From assembly GCA_964635995.1 (NCBI GenBank), contig CAZWRA010000033.1:1-12686 (forward strand): a DNA stretch of 12,686 nt, given 5' to 3'. The translations under genes and the position numbers were made by a program. Origin of the DNA: JAGQLF01 sp964635995. Its GTDB lineage: Bacteria > Patescibacteriota > Dojkabacteria > J137. A model generated the notes under the pieces. It searched no databases and was not told the origin of the DNA. It saw nothing but the letters and a program-made list of their open reading frames with translations. Shown one piece after another: positions 6,700-12,686 of the stretch (its first letter is position 1; each line of letters opens with the position of its first letter).

Positions 6700-8367
6700 T
6701 TATTTTACTACTAGAATAAATCCTCTCTGAGCACAAGAATTATCTGATTTTGATTTTCCATAATTTCTTGCGAAAGTTGCTAAATCAGAAATATTCATAA
6801 TAAATTCTCCCTCTTCTTCAACTACAATATCTAAATTTCTTTCGTCACCTGTTAAAGTTTTTCCGAATAATCCAGCAAATCTTGCAAAGTCATCTAGATT
6901 TACTTCACCGTCCGAATTCAAATCTCCAAGACATGCATCAGCTTTAGCATGAGGATGAATCTCATCTCCTCCAGTTATTTTCCCACAAGCACCTTTACAA
7001 GAATTCTCACTATCATATAAGCCATTTGTTCCATCACAAGCTGTAGTTGAAGTAATTCCATTTCTTACTTCACAAGAACTTGAAACTGAATTACATTCAT
7101 AACAAGTTTTAGTTTCAGTAGCAACTGTACATGCTCCAGTACATGAAGCCTCATTACTATACAATCCGTTAAATCCTCCGTTACAATCTGTAAGACTTGA
7201 AACTTCCTGAACATTACATGTCTTTGTATCTCCATTACATGTGTAACATTGTTTAGTCTGAGTAACTACCTGACAATCTGAAGTACATTGTGATTGGTCA
7301 GAATAAATACCGTTTGATCCATCACAAGCTGTAGTTTCTTCAACTTCAATTAAATTACATGTCTTACTTTGAGATTCACATTTATAACAATTTTTCTTTA
7401 CAGGATCTGAAGGATCGCCTGTACCTGTAGTAATTCCACATAAGCTAGGTGCTACCTTCTCAAACCCTCCTAATGTTTTTTGACCAGGAACTGTACATTG
7501 ATAACATTCATTTAAGTATTCTATTTTTTCTCCTGCTTTATAAAGCTTATTTTGAGCCTCACATAAAGATTCATTTTTACCAAGCTTCTGCCATGTTCCA
7601 TTTGTCAAACATTTATATGTTCCATAATCTGCTGCTCCTACTTCTTGTGTTGTATGACATAGTTCTCCTGCTGTATAAGTTCTTGCTGAAACATCTCCTA
7701 CACATTTAGCTGCAGGACATTTAGCAACATTCTCTGCAGGTTTAACTGGAGCACATTTAGCATTAGTGATTGCATAAGATTTAAATCCTCCGTCTACAAG
7801 ATTTGCATTTCCTGCATTCTCACAAACCCAACATAAATCATCTCTTGTTGGATCTAAACATGTATGACCTTTATCATAAACTGATCCAGCACCATCCCCT
7901 CGACACCACCCTGTACATTTTGCTGTTGATGGTGGAACCCATTTACCAGCTTTACACTGTACAATTCCGTAAGTGGTTCCTGTTGCATAAGCACAGAAAG
8001 ATCCGTTTGGATACTGCGCAGGTCCACCTTCTTTTAGACAAGTATGCGCATAACAATGTGAGCAATTATTTATATTTGTCTCAACAAATCCACCAGCCTG
8101 ACATATATAACATTTCTCTTGTAAATCATTTCCTTTCCATGTTCCACCAGCTCCATCAGGATCTCCTGGCTTTAAACCTCTACATGCAGTTCCTAAAGGA
8201 TAACTTGCAACTCCATAGTATAAACAACCTCCTTGACATGTTGTTCCTGAACTTACTGATACATCTTTAGTATCCTCACTTTCTTGAATATAGGTATAAC
8301 CACCGAAAACAGTTGCAACAAAAGAAAATAATACCCAAACAAGAAGAAATAATCTTAATTTTGACAT
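6700..8367 (-). CDS. Cys-rich dockerin surface protein, intact (DOC2)
   Basis: This is the only unbroken DOC gene: 555 residues with about 44 cysteines. It has an N-terminal membrane segment (about 5-23), then DVSVSS (35-40) and a Cys module (44-110) beginning CQGGCLYYGVASYP. Modules of two types follow: type A with C...YG-x-x-x-C-x-x-G-x-W (for example YGTYKCLTNGTW) and type B with CYQC...GGFEKV. Then come three tandem repeats of about 47 residues (327-461), and a dockerin-like domain (479-545) with two helix-loop halves. It likely sits on the outer face of the membrane or is secreted, with many disulfides. It follows COH1 after 104 nt that hold a candidate promoter, and precedes DOC3 by 17 nt. 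I know no named family for the Cys modules; the function is probably structural or adhesive, which is an inference. Confidence 0.85.
   Translation of the reverse strand: MSKLRLFLLVWVLFSFVATVFGGYTYIQESEDTKDVSVSSGTTCQGGCLYYGVASYPLGTACRGLKPGDPDGAGGTWKGNDLQEKCYICQAGGFVETNINNCSHCYAHTCLKEGGPAQYPNGSFCAYATGTTYGIVQCKAGKWVPPSTAKCTGWCRGDGAGSVYDKGHTCLDPTRDDLCWVCENAGNANLVDGGFKSYAITNAKCAPVKPAENVAKCPAAKCVGDVSARTYTAGELCHTTQEVGAADYGTYKCLTNGTWQKLGKNESLCEAQNKLYKAGEKIEYLNECYQCTVPGQKTLGGFEKVAPSLCGITTGTGDPSDPVKKNCYKCESQSKTCNLIEVEETTACDGSNGIYSDQSQCTSDCQVVTQTKQCYTCNGDTKTCNVQEVSSLTDCNGGFNGLYSNEASCTGACTVATETKTCYECNSVSSSCEVRNGITSTTACDGTNGLYDSENSCKGACGKITGGDEIHPHAKADACLGDLNSDGEVNLDDFARFAGLFGKTLTGDERNLDIVVEEEGEFIMNISDLATFARNYGKSKSDNSCAQRGFILVVK
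6733..6933 (-). other. Dockerin-like domain of DOC2
   Basis: Residues 479-545. The first half is a textbook dockerin loop-helix: D482-L-N484-S-D486-G487 with D493 at position 12, then FARFAGLFGK. The second half begins at D513 and ends DLATFARNYGK, with a loop four residues longer than the consensus and few metal-binding side chains. Cysteines C479 and C545 bracket the domain. Confidence 0.85.
6985..7389 (-). repeat. Three tandem 47-48-residue Cys repeats in DOC2
   Basis: The repeats begin at C327, C374 and C422 and end at C461. The consensus is C-Y-x-C, then C about 7 later, then T-x-C-(D/N)-G-x-N-G-(L/I)-Y-S-x-x-x-x-C-x-x-x-C. Each has seven cysteines at nearly fixed spacing. DOC1 and DOC3 do not contain this block, so it is an insertion or expansion specific to DOC2. 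The copies are diverged at the DNA level. Confidence 0.85.
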
Positions 8368-8384
8368 AGTAAATAATTTAAATA

Positions 8385-8412
8385 TTTATATAGACATTTT
8401 GATTGTGATCAA
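8385..8412 (-). promoter_or_regulatory. Candidate sigma70-type promoter for DOC2
   Basis: On the minus strand TTGATC (8412-8407) and TATAAA (8390-8385) are separated by 16 nt, and the -10 box lies 17 nt before the DOC2 ATG. A small dyad TTGAT-tgtg-ATCAA (8399-8412) overlaps the -35 box and could be an operator. This suggests that DOC2-DOC3-COH2 can be transcribed apart from DOC1-COH1. No Shine-Dalgarno precedes the ATG. Confidence 0.45.
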
Positions 8413-8471
8413 TTTAATACAATATACTTAATAATTCAATTAAATCTAAAGAAGAGTTACTATAGATGATC

Positions 8472-9032
8472 TCAAATTATATTTATTTCCAAAAATGTTA
8501 CAGCTGAAGATGCTTTCTCATTAGGATTTTTCACTACCTCTTCAGCTCCAACAATTTTTATTGAAGTTGGACCTTCCGATAGTTTCTCAACTTCTAGAAT
8601 TGCAAAAGTACCTGTATTTTTATTAATAACATCAGTTAAAGCTCCTGAAAGGTATGTCTTACCGTTATCTTGATCTATAACTTTTCCTATATAGAAATCA
8701 AAAAGATTTCTTTCTTTAATATCTACAATCCTTATATCCTTAGAGTTATAGCTTAATACTAATTCTGAAGAAACTATTTCACTAGTCTGGCCATCTAAAA
8801 TTATTGGAATTTGCACTGTATTTCCTTGTGTTGTCTGAACCTCTGGGGTTTCAAATTCTAAAGCAAATGAGCTAATTTCATTAATAAGTGCACCTTCTCC
8901 CCCTGTGTGAGGTAATGTTTCAGTATCATTTTCAGTTTGATTAAAGAAATATAAACTCCAAGTAATTACTGCTAATGCAGTTAAAACTATAGCAATTATA
9001 GATAATGATTTATTTTGTTTATTCATTTTCAT
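8472..9032 (-). CDS. Membrane-anchored cohesin-like protein (COH1)
   Basis: The 186-residue product has an N-terminal basic stretch and membrane segment (about 9-30, LSIIAIVLTALAVITWSLYF), a short acidic linker, and a cohesin-like domain from about residue 54 to the end. Aligned with COH2 it shares the strand before SSELVLSYNSKDI (COH2: AGILVSFDPEML), FDFYIG (COH2: FDFFIS), and a GTFAILEVEKLSEGPTSIKI stretch (COH2: IGTLKVSKLSAEPTTLTV). No cysteines are present. It begins 11 nt after the end of DOC1 at ATG 9032, implying co-transcription and perhaps translational coupling. Its stop is TGA, the only intact gene here to use it. It is intact although DOC1 upstream carries stops. Sequence similarity to COH2 is modest, so the two may bind different partners; this is an inference. 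Confidence 0.7.
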   Translation of the reverse strand: MKMNKQNKSLSIIAIVLTALAVITWSLYFFNQTENDTETLPHTGGEGALINEISSFALEFETPEVQTTQGNTVQIPIILDGQTSEIVSSELVLSYNSKDIRIVDIKERNLFDFYIGKVIDQDNGKTYLSGALTDVINKNTGTFAILEVEKLSEGPTSIKIVGAEEVVKNPNEKASSAVTFLEINII

Positions 9033-9043
9033 TTATGTAATTT

Positions 9044-10912
9044 TTAGAGATTTATATCTAATTTATTTTCTCTAACTACCGCACACTGTCCTGATCCATA
9101 TCCTTCTATAAATTCTGCATAATTCTTTCCGAATATTGCAAAGTCTTCTAAAGCCTATCTATAATCTGAACTTCCGTCATGGGTTATGTCTAAATATCTG
9201 AACTCACCTGTTAATTAGATTGGTAAACCTTGAAAGAATAACTCTCTTGTTAGTATTGCGAAAATACTGAAGTCTAAAAGGTCCACCTTTTGATCTTGAT
9301 TAAAATCACCAAGACAAGCACCTGCTTCGGCATGACCTGGAATGTTGTCTATGTATTCTCCAGGCTTCGGCTCTAAACCACACACTTGAGCACCGTTAAC
9401 AATTTCGAATCCTCCTTGGAATGATCTTCCAGGTTCTAAACATTGATAACATGTTTCCCCTACTGTTACAGCATCACCTAATTCATATATTTGGTATGGA
9501 TCTTGACCTTCAAAACCTAAAGTATTTACACAGAATTCAGTTCGAGGACCTTCCCATTCTAAATTTCCTTTACAAGTCCAAACTCCAAAATAGTTTGTAC
9601 CCTCACCAGCAGCGCAAATATATCCTTTTTCGTATTTAGTATTTGGCTCATCTCCAGCACATTGACCAATACAGTAGCTTACAGACACACTTGGGTCAAC
9701 TGGGTCTGGTTCATTTTGACATTGATCTTTTGCTATTCTTACAAATCCATTTAATTGTTCTTGTCCTGGATAGTCACATCTGTAACATACTTCATTAAAC
9801 TGACATTTCTCACCCTTTGAATATAACCTAGCTGAATCATCGCCATTACACTTAGCATAACAATTGTTTTTTTCAGGTCCTGTCCAATTATTATTTCCAG
9901 TACATGTATATATTCCAAAATCATTTCCAGTTCCCCCAGCACAAACATGACCTTTATTATAGACTGTGTTTTCTCTGTCACCCTAACATTGGCCAACACA
10001 GAAATTACTCATATCTTGATCTATCCATTGACCAGTATTAAAAACAAAAACATCAAGAATTCCTTCTACATAAACAGGACATTTATACCCGTTCTCATGT
10101 GATACTGGTGAAGTATCGCCCAAGCATTGTCCGTAACAACTAGAACATGCACTTAAATTCGGAAGTAATGCTCTTGATTCAACTTGTATTCTTTGTTCGA
10201 CAAATGTACCGTTTGTACATACAAAGCATCTGTTCTCATACCCTGTACCTTGACCACCTCGACATGCAAATCTATCTGGATAACTTGCGTAATGTTCTAA
10301 TTGATAACATGAACCATTACAATAACCTTGATTAGTTGGTGGATTATTTGTTGGTCCAGGTATAACTGGTGTTTCAGGTTGAGGAGGTGGAAGTGGAACT
10401 ATTGATTGGTCAGGTTGTGATACTCCTCCTCCACCACAAAATCCATCGCTTTGAGGAGATTTAATAATTTCAAAACCTAGACACCCTCCTGAATTAGATT
10501 GACAAGGTCTCTTTGTACATTTATAGTAATTACCTTCGTTACAAAAATCTTGTCCTTCAGAATAGATTTCATTATTTAAAGTGCAGCTTCCTCTAATATC
10601 ATTTTTTGGATCAGTATTAGCGCCAGTTCCATTTCCACTATTACCGTTTGGTTCAGCTCCATTTCCATTACCTCCTCCAGAATTAGTTTCACAAATTTCT
10701 TGACAACTTTTATTTTGCGCTGCGTCTTCTCCAGTTGCTTTACAAAAGTTTAAACAATTTTGAAATGAATCCGAAACACTAACATCATCTGCAGAACTTT
10801 TATTAAAATAAGCAAAAACTCCAATAGAAAATAAAATAGAGGCAATAAAGACCCAGCCTCCTAAAATATAACTTAACTGTTTTTGAGAAATTTCCATATC
10901 TTTATGGTTCAT
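9044..10912 (-). pseudogene. Cys-rich dockerin surface protein with three in-frame stops (DOC1)
   Basis: A 622-codon frame is interrupted by TAG at 9985-9983 (codon 310), TAA at 9217-9215 (codon 566) and TAG at 9157-9155 (codon 586); there is no frameshift. Both sides of each stop keep the family pattern: CVGQC-stop-GD matches CIGQCAGD downstream, and YR-stop-ALEDFAIFGKNY fits the second dockerin half. The architecture is: membrane segment (about 13-35), DVSVS (43-47), Asn/Gly linker (78-104), Cys region, Pro-rich linker (165-196), an N-terminal-type Cys module, three type A and two type B modules, and a dockerin (533-610). The ATG at 10912 is followed by a second ATG five codons later. It is first in the cluster, 54 nt after mnmA. 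As written, the product is a 309-residue protein without a dockerin. It may be a recent pseudogene, a readthrough gene or contain sequence errors. Confidence 0.8.
9083..9316 (-). other. Interrupted dockerin-like domain of DOC1
   Basis: Lead-in HAEAGACLG is followed by DFNQDQKVDLLD (D1-x-N3-x-D5, D12) and FSIFAIL. The second half begins DITHDGSSDYR and, after the stop at 9157-9155, continues ALEDFAIFGKNY and ends GQC. Two of the three DOC1 stops fall within this domain. The bracketing cysteines (codons 533 and 610) are kept. Confidence 0.7.
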
Positions 10913-10966
10913 CTTTTAAACCTTAACCATACGTTAGATTATTTCTTGTATGAAATCAATATGAAT

Positions 10967-12028
10967 TTATATAATTATTCCTCCCCCTAAACATTCATTG
11001 TTATCGAAAATAACAAGACTCTGTCCTGAAGCTACAGCTCTTTGAGGTTTAGTAAAAGTGAAAGTTTTATTTTCAATATCTAAAATGCCTTCTGCAGGTT
11101 TTTGACGATATCGAATAACTGCTTTAAGTTCATTTTTTTCTGGAGCATTTCCTATCAAATAAAAACCTTCAACGACTACTTTTTGGTTTAATAATGCAGA
11201 GTGACTTTCACCATGGCAAACATACATAATATTTTTCTCTAAATCTTTATCGCAATAGTAATATGCTTCAGTTTGATTTGGGATTTTAGCTCTTTGGCCA
11301 ATTGTATAAAAATATATCCCGTCGTGCTTTCCAACAACTTCTTTTGTATCTATATCAATAACTTCTCCCTCTTTTTTTGGAATGTTTGACATAAGAAATT
11401 TAAGAACATCAATTTCTCCAATAAAACAAATCCCCTGACTATCAGGTTTATTTTTATTTGGAAGTCCGAATTTTTCTGCAAGTTCTCTTACTTCAGATTT
11501 ATTTAAATGACCAACAGGAAATAGTGTCTTTGAAAGTTGCTCTTGAGTAATATTGTATAAAAAATATACTTGGTTTTTATTTGGATCATGACCTTCAAAT
11601 AAATGAAATAATCCATCTTTTTCTTTAACCTGAGCATAATGTCCTGTCGCTATTAAATCTGCACCTTCTTTTAAAGCCTTATCTAAAAAAAGCTTAAATT
11701 TAATTTCTTTATTACACATAACATCAGGATTTGGCGTTCTTCCTTTTTTGTATTCATCAAAAAAATATTCAACTACTTTGTCCCTATATTCTTTTTCAAA
11801 ATTAAAAGATCTAAAAGGAATACCTATGTGTTTACAAACTGCTTCAGCATCTCTTTGATCCTCTTCCCAAGGACAATCTGCCTGAATACCAAAGTCATCT
11901 CCGGACCAATTTTTCATATAAACACCGGTGACGTCATATCCTTGCTCTTTTAATAGAGCAGCTGAGACAGCAGAATCAACTCCTCCTGATAATGCAACAA
12001 ATATTTTTTTATTATTGTTTGTTTCCAC
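10967..12028 (-). CDS. mnmA: tRNA-specific 2-thiouridylase MnmA
   Basis: MnmA adds sulfur to C2 of the wobble uridine (U34) of tRNA Lys, Glu and Gln, using ATP and a sulfur relay in the cytoplasm. The 353-residue product has the PP-loop ALSGGVDS (12-19), the adenylation-linked GVYMKNW segment (35-41), and both catalytic cysteines: C105 in DVMCNKEIKF and C201 in SDSQGICFIG-type sequence (196-204). The C-terminal beta-barrel domain is present (YTIGQRAKIP). Length is normal. The start is GTG at 12028, needed to keep the conserved N-terminus and placed 6 nt after a TATAAT box, which suggests leaderless transcription. It reads toward the surface cluster with only 54 nt and no clear terminator before DOC1, so some readthrough into DOC1 is possible. 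Confidence 0.97.
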   Translation of the reverse strand: METNNNKKIFVALSGGVDSAVSAALLKEQGYDVTGVYMKNWSGDDFGIQADCPWEEDQRDAEAVCKHIGIPFRSFNFEKEYRDKVVEYFFDEYKKGRTPNPDVMCNKEIKFKLFLDKALKEGADLIATGHYAQVKEKDGLFHLFEGHDPNKNQVYFLYNITQEQLSKTLFPVGHLNKSEVRELAEKFGLPNKNKPDSQGICFIGEIDVLKFLMSNIPKKEGEVIDIDTKEVVGKHDGIYFYTIGQRAKIPNQTEAYYYCDKDLEKNIMYVCHGESHSALLNQKVVVEGFYLIGNAPEKNELKAVIRYRQKPAEGILDIENKTFTFTKPQRAVASGQSLVIFDNNECLGGGIII

Positions 12029-12034
12029 GGAGTA

Positions 12035-12047
12035 ATTATACTATAAT
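12035..12047. promoter_or_regulatory. Back-to-back -10 boxes between mnmA and the rightward gene
   Basis: ATTATACTATAAT is a perfect 13-base palindrome that presents TATAAT on both strands: minus strand 12040-12035 for mnmA, plus strand 12042-12047 for the 12078 gene. The minus box is 6 nt before the mnmA GTG, the spacing of a leaderless promoter. The plus box is 30 nt before the TTG start. Divergent polymerases could not occupy both boxes at once. No clear -35 boxes are seen. Confidence 0.5.
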
Positions 12048-12077
12048 TCGCAACATAATATATATTAGATATATTGA

Positions 12078-12638
12078 TTGAATACCGATTCTTTTAGTTT
12101 TAATGATCAATCTTCTTTGACTGCAGAAGCCCTTCCAAGAGAGTTGGGATATCCTGCGTCAGCAGAAATGTTTGTAAATTCATTGTTAAATGAACTATCT
12201 GCTTTTCTAGGAATACCTCATCGAGGAATTTGTACTTTATTAAATGAAAAAGGTTGTGATTATAGAGTATTTAATAATATTAGAGATTAAAGTGTATCAG
12301 ATAGAACAATTGCATTTAGTATGTTTGGTTTAGGCTATAACGCAAACAGCATATTGGAATTACAAGACCATTTTGAATTTTTATCTAATATTATGGCTTC
12401 TGGAGGGGTTGTTAAGTTAGTTGTACGAGGATATATTCCATCCAAAATTTCTGAAATACCTGAGTCAGAGGTAATAGATGCTCTTAAGACTCATGTACTA
12501 AGTAATGAAATTATGAGATTAATTTCACCATTAACTGGTAAGACTATTGGTCTATATAATATTAACGCAAAAATACAAGATTTCGGTTTTACTAATTATA
12601 GAACAAGATGCGCTGCAGACTATATTGGAAAAGTGTAA
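12078..12638 (+). pseudogene. Hypothetical gene interrupted by one in-frame TAA
   Basis: I do not recognise this gene. One frame runs from TTG 12078 (directly after an in-frame TGA) to TAA 12636-12638, 186 codons before the stop, broken only by TAA at 12288-12290. The two parts are 70 codons and, from the first later ATG at 12321, 105 codons; the 30 nt between are open in the same frame and no ribosome binding site precedes 12321. The first part includes FVNSLLNELSAFLGIPHRG and the second GGVVKLVVRGYIPSKISEIP and SPLTGKTIGLYNI. There is no signal peptide or membrane segment. The final stop lies inside the terminal repeat. It may be a recent pseudogene, a sequence error, or two genes; the single shared frame favours one gene. 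Confidence 0.6.
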
Positions 12639-12686
12639 ACTAAAGGAAGATAATCCCCACTTTTGCGGTCGAAATTGCTTGCAATG
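12634..12686. repeat. Right copy of 53-bp terminal inverted repeat
   Basis: Exact reverse complement of positions 1-53. The inner edge is TGTAAAC and the outer edge ends in ATG. It holds TAA codons in two of its three outward frames, and these end both outward-reading flanking genes (12636-12638 here, 44-46 at the left). No transposase or recombinase gene lies within the window between the copies. Confidence 0.95.

Noticed and set aside
7449..8270. Open plus-strand frames of 86 and 155 codons opposite DOC2
   Set aside because: They are antisense to an intact, motif-rich gene, have His/Leu-rich low-complexity products from Cys/Gly codons read backward, and lack starts or context.
8472..8474. 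UGA recoded as glycine (code 25)
   Set aside because: COH1 ends naturally at TGA, RF2 is encoded, and none of the intact genes contains an in-frame TGA.
9751..9999. 82-codon minus-strand frame inside DOC1
   Set aside because: It is in another frame from DOC1, overlaps the Cys-module frame that aligns with paralogues, and has no family motif.
4801..10912. A cellulosome cluster
   Set aside because: No glycoside hydrolase, carbohydrate-binding module or multi-cohesin scaffoldin is present; the DOC partners are Cys-rich non-enzymatic proteins.
10913..10966. Terminator between mnmA and DOC1
   Set aside because: No stable stem with a T-tract could be found in the 54-nt spacer.
1..12686. Whole window as one transposon or plasmid bounded by the inverted repeats
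   Set aside because: There is no transposase, integrase, Rep or partition gene, and the interior carries core chromosomal genes (lepA, prfB, mnmA).

Overview
This is an AT-rich (about one third GC) bacterial window of tightly packed genes. It carries four conserved housekeeping genes and, between them, a five-gene cell-surface cluster that is the main point of interest. lepA and a bacterial-type RF2 gene (prfB) rule out an archaeon. UGA is used as a true stop (end of COH1) and RF2 is present, so this is not a UGA-to-glycine recoding lineage. Low GC, short spacers, near absence of Shine-Dalgarno sequences and signal-anchored Cys-rich surface proteins would fit a Patescibacteria/CPR-type genome; that placement is an inference.

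Layout. Positions 1-53 and 12634-12686 are a perfect 53-bp inverted repeat forming the two window ends. Left arm: two leftward genes of unknown function (909-460, 439-44). Rightward housekeeping pair: lepA (1029-2948) and prfB (2969-4060). prfB meets a leftward pcm-like methyltransferase gene (4740-4057) tail to tail, with the stop codons overlapping. Surface cluster, all leftward, in transcription order: DOC1 (10912-9044, three in-frame stops), COH1 (9032-8472), DOC2 (8367-6700, intact), DOC3 (6682-5443, one frameshift), COH2 (5415-4801), then an intrinsic terminator (4783-4758). Upstream of the cluster lies mnmA (12028-10967, leftward), divergent from an unknown rightward gene broken by one in-frame TAA (12078-12638).

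How the surface genes may work together. The three DOC proteins share an N-terminal membrane segment, a string of cysteine-rich modules and a C-terminal dockerin-like domain with the calcium-loop pattern D-x-N-x-D/N. The two COH proteins are small, cysteine-free, membrane-anchored and cohesin-like. Each COH gene directly follows a DOC gene. The simplest reading is a non-cellulosomal cohesin-dockerin system that assembles Cys-rich rods or fibres on the cell surface; no glycoside hydrolase or other cellulosome enzyme is present. Two of the three DOC genes are disrupted in this assembly while otherwise keeping frame and cysteine spacing. That implies recent decay, phase variation, recoding or sequence error. 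Cohesin binding, disulfide pairing and surface location are inferences from sequence pattern and gene order.
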